Below the pieces are notes generated by a model, which did no database searches, had not been told where the DNA came from, and was given only the letters and a program-made list of their open reading frames with translations. Shown here in pieces: positions 21,150 to 30,461 of a stretch of 64,000 bases of DNA. The number at the start of each line of letters is the position of its first letter. The first letter of the stretch is position 1. This DNA is from Hyphomicrobium zavarzinii ATCC 27496 (GTDB lineage Bacteria; Pseudomonadota; Alphaproteobacteria; Rhizobiales; Hyphomicrobiaceae). The position numbers and the translations under genes are program-made. The DNA is taken from NCBI RefSeq assembly GCF_000383415.1, contig NZ_KB911255.1, positions 604,001-668,000 on the forward strand, in the 5' to 3' direction.

Positions 21150-21893
21150 TCACTTTGCGATCTTTACTTTCTCGTCGTCGGTCTTCTTCGAAGCGGTCGA
21201 TTCACCCCTCACGTACTTGTCCCACGCTGTGTCCCTGCGCTCGCCTGGGCGATCGCTTTCGGTGCGCGGGCCGAGGAGATCGCCCGGGTTCGCGACCATG
21301 ACGGCGAGGTTGTGCTGATTGGCGCAGCCGAAATTCGGATAGTTTCCGTTGTTGGGCTCGCGAGCCAGATTGGTCGGCCAATAACCACACGTCGGCGCTT
21401 CGGCGACATAGCGCAGATACGAGATGCGCACCGGAGCGTCGGCGGTTTCTGCGGCATGGTAGGCCTCGATGGCGATCGAGGATTCCGCAAATCCGTTGTC
21501 GCTCAGGATCTGGCGGATCTCGCCGACCGCGTGCATGGCGGCGATCTCGTTGGAGCCGCCGCCGGGAGCCTGGATGATCACGCGGCTGTTGCCGGCGTCG
21601 CTTGCGCGGGCGCGGTCGGCGAACTCCAGCACCTCGGCGCGCTGGCGGGGCGCCAGTCCACGGGACGAGGCTCCGACGCGGAGCTGCATCGTCTGGGGCT
21701 GTTGGGAGACGATGATCGGGTGACGCTGGGTCGCGTCCACCATCGACCAGCCCGCGACCTGGGGCGCGCCAATGTCGTAGTCATGGCGACATCCTGCGAG
21801 AGCGGTCGCCAGGAAGGCGATCAGCGCGTAAGAGACCGGGCGAAAGCGCGCGGGGGCGCGTTTCTCTGGCGGCGAAGCAAGTGCGTAATCCAT
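21150..21893 (-). CDS. cpaD: Pilus assembly lipoprotein CpaD
   Basis: Outer-membrane-associated lipoprotein that accompanies the CpaC secretin. The 247-residue protein has a basic n-region, hydrophobic core and lipobox LAGC with Cys35. The domain then follows, with HPIIVSQQPQTMQLRV and GCANQHNLAVMVANPGDLLGPR typical of CpaD. ATG 21893 with TGGAGA upstream is preferred to an in-frame GTG overlapping the cpaC stop. Confidence 0.92.
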   Translation of the reverse strand: MDYALASPPEKRAPARFRPVSYALIAFLATALAGCRHDYDIGAPQVAGWSMVDATQRHPIIVSQQPQTMQLRVGASSRGLAPRQRAEVLEFADRARASDAGNSRVIIQAPGGGSNEIAAMHAVGEIRQILSDNGFAESSIAIEAYHAAETADAPVRISYLRYVAEAPTCGYWPTNLAREPNNGNYPNFGCANQHNLAVMVANPGDLLGPRTESDRPGERRDTAWDKYVRGESTASKKTDDEKVKIAK

Positions 21894-21916
21894 GATTGCG
21901 TCTCCAGGCTCGCCCA

Positions 21917-23503
21917 CTATTCCACGATAAATCCGTAGTCGCCCTTGAGGTCGCCCGCGGGGGCCACGCTCTCGGTGCCGTAGATGCGATTCAAGTGACC
22001 CATGAAGTTGGCCCGCAGATCGCTGGACTCGGCGAGACCGTCCAGCGGCTTCGCGAGATCCTTGGGGGCAACGGGCTTGACCAGGTACGGCGTAACGATG
22101 ACCACGAGCTCCGTCTCGCGCTTGATGAAGTCGCGGCTGCGGAACAGCGTGCCGAGCACGGGTACGTCCTTGAGGCCCGGGAAGCCGTCGATATTCTGGC
22201 GCACGTCGTCGGAGATGAGGCCCGCGAGCGCGATGGAGCCGCCCGAGGGAAGCTCGACGGTGGAGTTCGCCTGGCGTTTCTTCAGGGCCGGGATCGAGGT
22301 GGAATCGAGCACGATCGCGCCCGCGTTCGAAAGCTCGCTCACCTCGCTTTCGATCTTGAGGCTGATGCGGCCCTCGGAGAGGACCGTCGGCGTGAAGGCG
22401 ACGCCAACACCGAACTCCTTGAAAGTGACAGTGGTCTGGCCGTTCGAGTCCTTCACCGGGATCGGATACTCGCCACCCGCGAGAAACTTGGCGGGCTCGC
22501 CGGAAATCGCGGTCAGATTGGGTTCGGCCAGCGTGCGAACGAGGCCATCGCGCTCAAGTGCGCGCATGGCCTTGCCGAGCTTGACGTCGCTCGAACTCCA
22601 GTTCGAGACCGTTCCCGAGTTTCCGAAACTGTTTGCGGCAGGTCCCTGATTATAGACGCAGCCTTGTCCCGCGCCGCAGGCTACAGCGGGGTCGTTCGGA
22701 TCGCCGGCAGTCGAGACGCCGAATATGGGGAGGGCGCCGAGACCGGCTGCGGTCGTCAGCGGGAGCGCGTTGGCCGTCAGCAGGCTCCAGGTGAAGTTGC
22801 CGGCGTTGATGTCAGCTGCGAGGTTGATGCCGAACTGCTTCAGCAGCTCGCGCTGAACCTCGGCGACGACGACCTTGAGCATGACCTGCTCCTCGCCTTC
22901 GACGCCGAGCAGGTTCACAACCTTGTTCTTGTCGCGCTTGTCGGATTCGGGCGTCGCCACGATGAAGCGGGAGGCGATGTCGCTCGCGCGGTTCGAGTCG
23001 ACCGGCGTGCGGACGGTGCCGGTGAGGATGACCGTATCGTTCAGGATCTCAGATTTGATGTTGGCACCGGGCAGCAGCCGCTGAAGCAGCGCGTCGAGCA
23101 CGGCCGTGTCCTGCTCCACGCTGATTTCAAGCGTGAGCACTTGCTCGCCGTTGGCATCGAAGAAGAACGCGTTGGATTGTCCGATTTTCTTGGCGATCAG
23201 ATGTACGCGGCTCGACGACTGGACCACGGCGTCGACGATATCGGGCGAGGACACCATCACGTCGCGGAGATCGACGGGCAATTCTACCAAAAGCGATTTG
23301 TTGCGGCCGATGCGCACGGCGCGCGATTGGGGCAAGGCCTCTCCACCGCTGATGCGCAGGACAGAGCTTTGAGAGCCCGGCGGAGGCACGAAATCGCCCC
23401 CAGCCTGCGCGCGCGGGCTGTGGAATGCGAGGACCAGACCTAAGACGAGCGCGGCAGACCATGCCAAGGCATAGCGAGCCGACGGTTCGACGTGAATGCG
23501 CAT
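21917..23503 (-). CDS. cpaC: Pilus secretin CpaC (RcpA)
   Basis: Outer-membrane secretin through which the Flp pilus passes. The 528-residue protein has a signal peptide (cut near RAQA-GGDF, residue 34), N-terminal secretin-associated domain with VELPVDLRDVMVSSPDIVDAV, a BON-like region and the GspD/secretin domain (about 290-470) including VELPSGGSIALAGLI. ATG 23501-23503. Intact length for the family. Confidence 0.95.
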   Translation of the reverse strand: MRIHVEPSARYALAWSAALVLGLVLAFHSPRAQAGGDFVPPPGSQSSVLRISGGEALPQSRAVRIGRNKSLLVELPVDLRDVMVSSPDIVDAVVQSSSRVHLIAKKIGQSNAFFFDANGEQVLTLEISVEQDTAVLDALLQRLLPGANIKSEILNDTVILTGTVRTPVDSNRASDIASRFIVATPESDKRDKNKVVNLLGVEGEEQVMLKVVVAEVQRELLKQFGINLAADINAGNFTWSLLTANALPLTTAAGLGALPIFGVSTAGDPNDPAVACGAGQGCVYNQGPAANSFGNSGTVSNWSSSDVKLGKAMRALERDGLVRTLAEPNLTAISGEPAKFLAGGEYPIPVKDSNGQTTVTFKEFGVGVAFTPTVLSEGRISLKIESEVSELSNAGAIVLDSTSIPALKKRQANSTVELPSGGSIALAGLISDDVRQNIDGFPGLKDVPVLGTLFRSRDFIKRETELVVIVTPYLVKPVAPKDLAKPLDGLAESSDLRANFMGHLNRIYGTESVAPAGDLKGDYGFIVE

Positions 23504-23540
23504 GTTATCGCCTTTTGACGGACTAAAACTCGAGAAGTGC

Positions 23541-24344
23541 TCAGTTTACGCCGTACGAACGCGATGCAGTTCCATAACGCAGGACGCGAATTGCAGTGCT
23601 CTCTTTGACCGATGGGTCGATGCCCGCAGTCGGGCCTTGGTTGACATCGAGATCGGCAATCGAACGCAGCGAGAGACTGATGTCGCCCATGGAGTTTCCG
23701 AGGGCGAGAAGCTCGGCCTGGCGGGCCGTCAGCTCGAGAGTTGCCGTCGTGGCAGCTCCGTCGGCTGTCTTCTTGCCTTCCTTGGTCTCGATCTGCTGGC
23801 CGATGGCGAGTACGCGGACGTTGCCGAACAGGAGGTCGCTCACATACTCCTCTTGGCCAGATCTGCCCCTCAAGCGGCGAATCAGGATGACGTCCACGCG
23901 ATCGTTGGGGAGGATGAGATTGCCGACGGCCGTCTCCTCCTTGATGCGCGTCGAGATCGCGCGCATGCCCGCGGGCAGGATGGCGGCGAGAACGCCGCCC
24001 TGGCCGGCCTTGACGAGCTTCTGCTGCGTGATGGGCTCGCCGGCCATGATGGGCGCGCGGGCAATCGAGCCTGCAAGCTGCGTCATGGCATCCGGCTGCG
24101 CGGTGCGGGTGATGAAGCCCGCCGTTACGGTCTCCTCGGGCCAGGATTGCCAGCGGAACAGGCTGTCGTTGGTGATCTGGCCGAGACCGATGTCGGTGCG
24201 CGCGACGAGGACGTCGCTCGACTTCACCTTGACCTCAACGGTCTTCTGGACGGGCGGCTTGCTCACGAGGCCGCGCACCATCATGAATGCCATGAGGCCA
24301 GCAGTCGCCGCGATGGCAAGTCCAATGAGCTGGGGCCGTTTCAT
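23541..24344 (-). CDS. cpaB: Pilus assembly protein CpaB (RcpC)
   Basis: Periplasmic component of the Tad pilus. The 267-residue protein is anchored by an N-terminal TM (about 6-25) and carries an SAF domain (about 40-110, VLVARTDIGLGQIT and MAGEPITQQKLV) then an RcpC-like C-terminal domain. 37 nt upstream of cpaC. Confidence 0.93.
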   Translation of the reverse strand: MKRPQLIGLAIAATAGLMAFMMVRGLVSKPPVQKTVEVKVKSSDVLVARTDIGLGQITNDSLFRWQSWPEETVTAGFITRTAQPDAMTQLAGSIARAPIMAGEPITQQKLVKAGQGGVLAAILPAGMRAISTRIKEETAVGNLILPNDRVDVILIRRLRGRSGQEEYVSDLLFGNVRVLAIGQQIETKEGKKTADGAATTATLELTARQAELLALGNSMGDISLSLRSIADLDVNQGPTAGIDPSVKESTAIRVLRYGTASRSYGVN

Positions 24345-24453
24345 TGCGCGCGTTGTCCCATACGGCCTTATGGCCGAACCTTGTGCCTAGAAGCCAAAGT
24401 TTGAAGGACAAACGTCAACGCGGCGTTAATGTCTGTTCCGTTTTGGACGATGA

Positions 24454-24954
24454 TCAGACGGCTGATGCTATAAAAAGGGCCGTCTTCGGGCAGACCAGAA
24501 GTGCCGAGCTGGCAATGGCAATTCCGTAAGGGATGCCGCCGCCTTGCTTGTGGAGCTTGATGGCCCATTCCGGAGCATAGACCCCGAGGAGCGGGAGACG
24601 CCGATAGAACAGGATGGCGAAGGCGAGAAGGCCACCGAAGAAGGTGACGTAGACCAAGAACGGCAGGAGCTGCTCGAAGCCGATCCACAGTGCTGCCGCG
24701 GCCAGGAGCTTGGCGTCGCCGCCGCCGAAGCCGCCGATGGCGAACAGGGCGATACCGGCTGCGAGAACGAGCAGACCGGCCGCGAAGTGAGAGAGAATCT
24801 GCTCGATAGAGAGACCCGCGATCATCGCTACAACCAGGAACAAGCCGACGAGCGCCAGCGAGACGCGATTGGGGATCGTCATCGTCAAAAGATCGTAGGC
24901 GCCGCCGAACGCGAGAAGCGCCGGAAATACCATGAGCAACGCGTACTCGAACAC
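24454..24954 (-). CDS. cpaA: Prepilin peptidase CpaA (TadV)
   Basis: Aspartic membrane protease that cleaves Flp prepilins. The short 166-residue form lacks the N-methyltransferase domain, as usual for TadV. Catalytic aspartates are in GAYDLLTMTIPN (D21) and the GxGD-type motif GGFGGGDAKL. About five to six TMs. GTG start at 24952-24954 with AGAGGAA upstream. Follows the pilin genes by 33 nt. Confidence 0.93.
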   Translation of the reverse strand: MFEYALLMVFPALLAFGGAYDLLTMTIPNRVSLALVGLFLVVAMIAGLSIEQILSHFAAGLLVLAAGIALFAIGGFGGGDAKLLAAAALWIGFEQLLPFLVYVTFFGGLLAFAILFYRRLPLLGVYAPEWAIKLHKQGGGIPYGIAIASSALLVCPKTALFIASAV

Positions 24955-24987
24955 GGGCGTTTCCTCTATCCGAAAAGCGATTTGACG

Positions 24988-25161
24988 CTATTGGCCCTGA
25001 TCGAATGCGTCGCTAATATTCTCGTACTGGGCATTTATCAAGGGAGCCATCTCGTGGAGGCTGGCGACGATGCCGACCGACACTACACCTGCAATCAGCG
25101 CGTACTCGATCGCGGTAGCGCCCCGGTCGTCCGTCCAGAATTTCTTGAGAAGAATTTTCAT
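24988..25161 (-). CDS. flp: Flp family type IVb pilin (copy 1)
   Basis: A 57-residue prepilin with short basic leader MKILLKKFWTDDRG, processing site G-ATAIEYALIAG (Glu at mature +5 and the Flp EY pair) and a hydrophobic helix. The C-terminal tail is SDAFDQGQ. ATG 25159-25161 with GGAAG upstream. Paralogous to copy 2, which lies 195 nt upstream, and separated from it by a terminator-like hairpin. Confidence 0.9.
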   Translation of the reverse strand: MKILLKKFWTDDRGATAIEYALIAGVVSVGIVASLHEMAPLINAQYENISDAFDQGQ

Positions 25162-25275
25162 GCCTGCTTCCGACACAACGAGTGCCTCTCGGCTCACTCT
25201 TCAATCCTATCTCACGAAGATTAATGGCGTGTGCAGGCGACGCATTTCTCGGGCCTCACGGAGATGCAAAGCTGC

Positions 25276-25318
25276 GGAAAAGCGAAGGACCATCCGAGGG
25301 TTTCCTCAGATGGTCCTT
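25276..25318 (-). terminator. Terminator after the second flp pilin gene
   Basis: On the minus strand a 15-bp stem (25285-25299 with 25304-25318, one G-U pair) has a 4-nt loop and is followed by CGCTTTT. It lies about 40 nt after the pilin stop, so most transcripts should end here and fewer continue into copy 1 and cpaA-tadC. Confidence 0.85.
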
Positions 25319-25356
25319 GTGGGATTGAGTGTCTTGAAGCCAATCCCGTTCGCGGC

Positions 25357-25527
25357 TTAGTTGGAGGGGAGGTCATCCGTGATCTTGCCGAACACGCCGT
25401 TGAGTGCGTCGGCAAGCGGGCCAAGGGTCGAGATAATGCCGACGCTGATGATGCCAGCGATCAGGCCGTACTCGATCGCGGTGGCGCCAGACTCATCCTT
25501 CAGGAAACGCGAGAAAATGTTGGTCAT
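25357..25527 (-). CDS. flp: Flp family type IVb pilin (copy 2)
   Basis: Small gene of 56 codons. The prepilin MTNIFSRFLKDESG has cleavage site G-ATAIEYGLIAG with the EY pair, hydrophobic helix GIISVGIISTLG and tail GKITDDLPSN. ATG 25525-25527 preceded by GGGAG. As the first gene of the tad locus, next to a strong terminator and a long AT-rich upstream region, it is the likely major pilin. Confidence 0.9.
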   Translation of the reverse strand: MTNIFSRFLKDESGATAIEYGLIAGIISVGIISTLGPLADALNGVFGKITDDLPSN

Positions 25528-25983
25528 GACTCAAAACTCCCAATGTCGACTTCAATTCTTATAGTTCGTTGCGCGGTGCTGCCCGGCGCGTCTGAACTAG
25601 GGACAAGGTACGCTTGGGTCGTTAAAGCGATGTAAAAGCGATAGATGTCTAGATAAACAAATCCTACTAACTTGCTAATCTAAAGACTAAAACTTGCAAT
25701 TTTCCAAGTTATGTGAAGTATATCCCTATGTAATTCCTGGTTTACTATTTGTTACCTCGTGATAATTCGCCGAAAACCATGCTTCGATTATAATTAATAA
25801 TTCGTTTTTCCGCATTTTTGCTTGCGCGACATACCGGGAGTATCCGCCGGTAGCGAACGGATTGTTTTTCGGACCGTCTCCGCTCGAAAATTGGAGCAGG
25901 CGCAGTCTTCGGGACGGGCAAGTAAAGCCGAGGCGGCCGCCTTCGCCGCTCGGGGCGCGAAGGGTTTTACGCATCCCCAAAGG
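25528..25983. promoter_or_regulatory. AT-rich upstream region of the pilin operon
   Basis: About 450 nt without a gene, between the pilin and the secA 3' hairpin. From 25621 to 25800 I count 57 G/C in 180 bases (about 32%), far below the neighbouring DNA. It should hold the pilin promoter. TTAA-N7-TAAA at 25622-25636 resembles one end-mismatched CtrA box (TTAA-N7-TTAA). No clear -35/-10 pair was found. Confidence 0.4.
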
Positions 25984-26021
25984 ACGAGGCCCGCCCTGAC
26001 GCGTGTCAGGACGGGCCTCGT
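25984..26021 (-). terminator. Hairpin downstream of secA, probable terminator
   Basis: A 17-bp stem with one wobble on the minus strand, loop ACGC, 31 nt after the secA stop. Only a short T-run (CCTTT) follows, so it may be a weak terminator or a 3' stabilising hairpin. Confidence 0.6.
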
Positions 26022-26052
26022 GTCTTCCCGGAAAGCTCGTGTGGGCCGGCGG

Positions 26053-29007
26053 CTATTCGTATTTGCCGTGGCAGTGCTTGTACTTCTTGCCGGAGCCGCA
26101 CGGGCAGGGCGCATTGCGCGAGATCTTGCCCCAGGTTGCGGGCTCGGAGGGATCCACGGCGCCTGCGGCCTTGCGGGTTTGCAGGGGGGCCCGCTTCTCG
26201 GGCGTGCGGCTGCCCCGTCCCCGCGCTGCGATGGCTGCGTCGACCATCGCCAACTCTTCGGACATCTCGTCGACGCCAGTGGTGGGGTCGAGGTGGTGTG
26301 CGTGCATCTCGGGAAGCTCACGCTCCTCGAGCTCGGGGTTGGCTTCGCCCGGAGGGGCGAGCTCCACGTGCATCAACTGGCCGGTCGTTGCTTCGCGCAG
26401 GCGTGCCAGCATGCTCTCGAACAGCACGAAGGCCTCGCTCTTGTACTCGTTCAGCGGATCGCGCTGGCCGTAGGCGCGGAAGCCGATGACCTGACGCAGG
26501 TGCTCGAGCGTCACGAGATGCTCGCGCCAGAGGTGATCGAGGGTCTGCAGGAGAACCATCTTCTCGATCTGCCGGTAAGTGGGCGGGCCAATGTCGGCGG
26601 CCTTCTTCGCGGCCTTCTCGTCCACGGCCGCGATCAGACGCTCCAGGATCTCCTGGTCGGCGATGCCTTCCTCCGCGCCCCACTCCTGGAGCGGTAGATC
26701 GAGACCGAAGATGGCCAGCATGGCCTCCTTCAGCTCCGTCATGTTCCACTGCTCGGCGTAGGCGCGCTCGGGGATGAAGCGGCTGACGAGATCGTTCACC
26801 ACCTGATGGCGCAGATCCTTCACCGTCTCGGACACGTCGTCCTCGGCCATGATGTCCTTGCGCTGGTCGAAAATGACCTTGCGCTGGTCGTTCATCACGT
26901 CGTCGTACTTCAGGATCTGCTTGCGGATGTCGAAGTTGCGGGCCTCGACCTTCTTCTGCGCCATCTCGAGGCTCTTGTTCATCCACGGATGGGTGATCGC
27001 CTCACCCTCCTGGAGACCGAGCGTCTTCAGCACGCTGTCCATGCGGTCGGAGCCGAAGATGCGCATCAGGTCGTCGTCGAGCGCGAGATAGAATTTCGAG
27101 CGGCCCGGGTCGCCCTGACGGCCAGAGCGGCCGCGAAGCTGGTTGTCGATGCGGCGGCTTTCGTGGCGCTCGGTGCCGATCACGTAGAGGCCGCCGGCTT
27201 CGAGGGCCGTCTTCTTGCGCCCCTCGATTGCGGCCAGGATCTCGGCCCGCTTCTTCGCGATCTCGTCCTCGGAGGGCGTGCGTCCCGCAGCCGTTTCCTC
27301 GGCGACCCAGTCGCGTACCTGATACTCCGCATTGCCGCCGAGCTGGATGTCCGTGCCGCGGCCGGCCATGTTGGTTGCGATCGTCACGGCGCCCGGGACG
27401 CCCGCCTGGGCGATGATGCCGGCTTCCTGCTCGTGGTAGCGAGCGTTCAGAACCTGATGCGCGATGGCGTCGCCCTTGGTCTTCGCCGAGCCAATCTCGA
27501 TCAGATAGGCGCCGATGTCGTTGAAATACGCCTTGAGATCCGATTCCGCGCTCGATTTGCCGTCCTTCGCCTCCTTGAGCTTCTCGGCCTGCGAGAGCAG
27601 CGAGCGGCCCAGGTTCATGATGTAGGTCTTGTCCTTGAGCAGCTCGGACAACTGCTCCGACTTCTCGATCGAGGTGGTGCCGACGAGGATCGGCTGGCCG
27701 CGGCGCGCGCAGTCCGCGATGGTCGTGACGATGGCGGCGAGCTTTTCCTTCTGCGTGCGGTAGATCTCGTCGTCCTCGTCGATACGCGAGATCTTGAGGT
27801 TGGTCGGAATCTCGACAACCTCCAGCCCGTAGATGTCCATGAACTCGGACGCTTCCGTCAGCGCGGTGCCGGTCATGCCGGCGAGCTTCTTGTAGAGGCG
27901 GAAGTAGTTCTGGAAGGTGATCGAGGCCAGCGTCTGGTTCTCGGGCTGGATCTCGACGTTCTCCTTGGCTTCGAGCGCCTGGTGGAGGCCTTCCGAATAG
28001 CGGCGGCCGGGCATCATGCGGCCCGTGAACTCGTCGATGATGACCACTTCGCCCGCCTTGACGATGTAGTCCTTGTCGCGCTGGAACAGCTTGTGCGCCT
28101 TGAGCGCCTGGTTGACGTGATGGACGAGCGAGACGTTCTCGATGTCGTAGAGCGAGCCCTTGAGCATACCGGCCTCGGCGAGGAATTGCTCCATACGCTC
28201 GTTGCCGAGCTCGTTGAGCGAAACCTGGCGCTGCTTCTCGTCGAGCTCGTAGTCCTCGGCGGTGAGCTTGGGGATGAGCTTATCGACGGCCACGTAAAGG
28301 TCGGCGCGGTCCTCCAGGGGACCCGAAATGATGAGCGGCGTCCGCGCCTCGTCGATGAGAATGCTGTCCACCTCGTCGACGATGGCGAAGGCATGGCCGC
28401 GCTGGGCCATGTCGTCCTTGCGCAACTTCATGTTGTCGCGGAGGTAGTCGAAGCCCAGCTCGTTGTTGGTCGCGTAGGTGACGTCGGCGGCGTAGGCGGC
28501 CTTGCGCTGCTCGTCGTCGAGGCCGTGGACGATGGTGTCCACGGTGAGGCCGAGGAAGCGGTAGACTTGGCCCATCCACTCGGCGTCGCGCTTGGCGAGG
28601 TAGTCGTTGACGGTGACGACGTGGACGCCTTCGCCGGCAAGTGCGTTGAGATACACAGCGAGGGTGGCGACGAGCGTCTTACCTTCGCCCGTCTTCATCT
28701 CGGCGATATTGCCTTCGTGGAGCACCATGCCGCCGATGAGCTGAACGTCGAAGTGGCGCTGGCCGAGGGTGCGCTTCGCTGCCTCGCGCACGGTGGCGAA
28801 CGCCGGGACCAGAAGATCGTCCAGGGAGGTGCCGCTGCGGTACTGCTCACGGAAAGTTTCGGTGCGGGCGCGCAGCTCGCTGTCCGTCAGTTTGGACACT
28901 TCGGGCTCGAGGGCGTTGATGGCCTCCACCCGCGAGCGGAAGGTCTTGATTCTCCGCTCGTTGGATGAGCCGAAGATCTTCGAGGCGATCGTGCCGAGAG
29001 AGAGCAT
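26053..29007 (-). CDS. secA: Preprotein translocase motor ATPase SecA
   Basis: Drives Sec-dependent export at the inner membrane. The 984-residue protein has the DEAD-like motor with Walker [12 protein letters not shown], Walker [22 protein letters not shown] and helicase motif [13 protein letters not shown]. The C-terminal zinc-binding SEC-C tail [20 protein letters not shown] is intact. ATG 29005-29007 has GAGGAA upstream; a TTG directly before it is in frame but unlikely. The size is typical. Confidence 0.98.
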   Translation of the reverse strand: MLSLGTIASKIFGSSNERRIKTFRSRVEAINALEPEVSKLTDSELRARTETFREQYRSGTSLDDLLVPAFATVREAAKRTLGQRHFDVQLIGGMVLHEGNIAEMKTGEGKTLVATLAVYLNALAGEGVHVVTVNDYLAKRDAEWMGQVYRFLGLTVDTIVHGLDDEQRKAAYAADVTYATNNELGFDYLRDNMKLRKDDMAQRGHAFAIVDEVDSILIDEARTPLIISGPLEDRADLYVAVDKLIPKLTAEDYELDEKQRQVSLNELGNERMEQFLAEAGMLKGSLYDIENVSLVHHVNQALKAHKLFQRDKDYIVKAGEVVIIDEFTGRMMPGRRYSEGLHQALEAKENVEIQPENQTLASITFQNYFRLYKKLAGMTGTALTEASEFMDIYGLEVVEIPTNLKISRIDEDDEIYRTQKEKLAAIVTTIADCARRGQPILVGTTSIEKSEQLSELLKDKTYIMNLGRSLLSQAEKLKEAKDGKSSAESDLKAYFNDIGAYLIEIGSAKTKGDAIAHQVLNARYHEQEAGIIAQAGVPGAVTIATNMAGRGTDIQLGGNAEYQVRDWVAEETAAGRTPSEDEIAKKRAEILAAIEGRKKTALEAGGLYVIGTERHESRRIDNQLRGRSGRQGDPGRSKFYLALDDDLMRIFGSDRMDSVLKTLGLQEGEAITHPWMNKSLEMAQKKVEARNFDIRKQILKYDDVMNDQRKVIFDQRKDIMAEDDVSETVKDLRHQVVNDLVSRFIPERAYAEQWNMTELKEAMLAIFGLDLPLQEWGAEEGIADQEILERLIAAVDEKAAKKAADIGPPTYRQIEKMVLLQTLDHLWREHLVTLEHLRQVIGFRAYGQRDPLNEYKSEAFVLFESMLARLREATTGQLMHVELAPPGEANPELEERELPEMHAHHLDPTTGVDEMSEELAMVDAAIAARGRGSRTPEKRAPLQTRKAAGAVDPSEPATWGKISRNAPCPCGSGKKYKHCHGKYE

Positions 29008-29401
29008 CAAGATAATTCCTCAAAATCATGGACTTGGCGGGAACGCACGGCGCGTCCGGATGGTCGAGCGTCACGCTCGCCCGGGTACGTCAGGCGGTCC
29101 ATAACCAAGAACTGGAGAACCGCGGGAGCGCCAGTCCGGCCAATCGGCCACACGGGGGCAGACATAAGGATTGCCGACCGGAAATGTCAACGCGTGGCAG
29201 GTTATTCTCTTAGAAGCGTCGTTCGGGTGTCCCTAAGCCGGATTCTGGGAAAAATGCGGGCAAATATCTGCAATTGTTAACTTGGCATCTCGCCGAGCCC
29301 TGGTCTATGGATGCGCCCAATTTGCGATCTCGCATCCCTCCGCCTCGGCTGGAGCGCCGCGCCCATTGTCCCGGCGCGCTTCCCGAGGCCATGAACCTGG
29401 C
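29008..29401. other. Intergenic region between divergent secA and foldase genes
   Basis: About 400 nt. It holds the secA promoter candidate and leader. The plus-strand frame of the foldase gene is open back to 29274 but those residues are not signal-peptide-like. No RNA gene or repeat was seen. Confidence 0.35.
29162..29190 (-). promoter_or_regulatory. Candidate sigma-70-type promoter for secA
   Basis: On the minus strand TTGACA (29185-29190), a 17-bp spacer, then TTATGT (29162-29167), about 155 nt upstream of the secA start. The -35 is perfect and the -10 is partial. Confidence 0.5.
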
Positions 29402-29406
29402 AGGAG
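29402..29406 (+). promoter_or_regulatory. Ribosome-binding site that decides the foldase start
   Basis: AGGAG eight bases before GTG 29415. Upstream in-frame ATGs (29274 region and 29391) lack comparable spacing, so this site favours the GTG start. Confidence 0.6.
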
Positions 29407-29414
29407 CCATTCCC

Positions 29415-30386
29415 GTGAAACAGCCCCGCGTTGTCCGTCTTGCCGCGCTTGCACTCGCCGGCGCGGCGTTGTTGTCCGGACCGGCTCTTCTGGCGCCGAC
29501 GGCGGCCCTGGCCGATGACGCCGTCGTCGCGAAGCTCAATGGCAAGGAGATCCGTGAATCGGATCTCGCGCTGGCGGAAGCCGAGGTGGGCCCGGAGGTT
29601 GCCAATCTTCCGGCTGCAAACCGCCGCCGCCTGCTGCTCGAATTCCTGATTGAGATGCAACTTTTCGCCGACGCGGCCGAGGGCGAGAAGTTGACGAGCG
29701 GGGCGGACTACGAGAAGCGCCTTGCCTATTGGAATACGCGTGCGAAGCGCGACGCCTTCTACGAGAAGTCCATCAAGGGCGCGATCAGCGACGGTCTGGT
29801 CAAGGGCATCTACGACGACAAGGTCAAGATGATCCCCGCGGAAGACGAGGTGGAAGCCCGCCACATCCTGGTCGATAGCGAGGACAAGGCCAAGGAAGTG
29901 CTCGAGAAGATCGGCAAGGGCGAGGATTTCGCCAAGCTGGCTGAAGAATACTCGAACGATCCCGGCTCCAAGGCCGACGGCGGAAAGCTCGGCTACTTCT
30001 CGAAGGGGCAGATGGTGAAGGAGTTCGAGGATGCCGCGTTCGCGCTCCGCAAGGGTGAGGTGTCGAAGCCGGTGCAGACCAAGTTCGGCTGGCACATCAT
30101 CAAGATCGAGGACCGCCGCACGAAGCCCCTTCCCACCTTCGAGGAGGTGAAGGGCCAGATCGTCAACAGCATGGTGCAGCAGAAGGGCCAGCAGGTGGCC
30201 CAGGATCTGCGTGGCAAGGCGAGCATCGAGTACGTGGACAGCGAGATCAAGCTGCAGGTCGAGCAGGAGGCCGCGCTGGCCGCCGCCAAGAAGAAGATGT
30301 TCGAGCAGCAGATGGATCAGCAGATCCAGAAGATGGAAGAACAGAAGAAGCCGGACGAAAACAAGACCGAAGACAAGAAGAACTAA
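29415..30386 (+). CDS. Periplasmic peptidyl-prolyl cis-trans isomerase (PpiC/parvulin family)
   Basis: Foldase of the SurA/PrsA type acting on exported proteins. With GTG 29415 the 323-residue protein starts with a signal peptide (MKQPRVVRLAALALAGA..., cut near ALA-DDAV). A SurA_N-like helical part follows, then one parvulin domain (about 145-240; VEARHILVDSEDKAKEVL, FSKGQMVKEFEDAAFAL, KFGWHIIKIEDRR). The last 50 residues are an unusually charged Lys/Gln/Glu-rich probable coiled coil. ATG 29391 is the alternative start. The location beside secA fits a role in export. Confidence 0.9.
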   Translation: MKQPRVVRLAALALAGAALLSGPALLAPTAALADDAVVAKLNGKEIRESDLALAEAEVGPEVANLPAANRRRLLLEFLIEMQLFADAAEGEKLTSGADYEKRLAYWNTRAKRDAFYEKSIKGAISDGLVKGIYDDKVKMIPAEDEVEARHILVDSEDKAKEVLEKIGKGEDFAKLAEEYSNDPGSKADGGKLGYFSKGQMVKEFEDAAFALRKGEVSKPVQTKFGWHIIKIEDRRTKPLPTFEEVKGQIVNSMVQQKGQQVAQDLRGKASIEYVDSEIKLQVEQEAALAAAKKKMFEQQMDQQIQKMEEQKKPDENKTEDKKN

Positions 30387-30395
30387 GCTGGCTCC

Positions 30396-30431
30396 GGCCG
30401 GGGCCTCAGTGCGCCCCGGCCACCGCCTTTT
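30396..30431 (+). terminator. Terminator-like hairpin after the foldase gene
   Basis: A 9-bp GC stem (GGCCGGGGC at 30396-30404 with GCCCCGGCC at 30413-30421) followed after 6 nt by TTTT. The T-run is short and displaced. Confidence 0.5.
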
Positions 30432-30461
30432 CAGGGTCTTGCTCGCGCTTGGAAGGCTAGA

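Noticed and set aside
25660-25720. Sigma-54 promoter for the pilin operon
   Set aside because: A TTGGAAAATTGC stretch on the minus strand looked like -24/-12, but the GG-GC spacing is 6 nt, not 10.
26806-28968. 720-codon open frame opposite secA
   Set aside because: Antisense to a certain secA. Acidic, Val/Leu/Glu-rich translation with no domains, typical of reverse-frame shadows.
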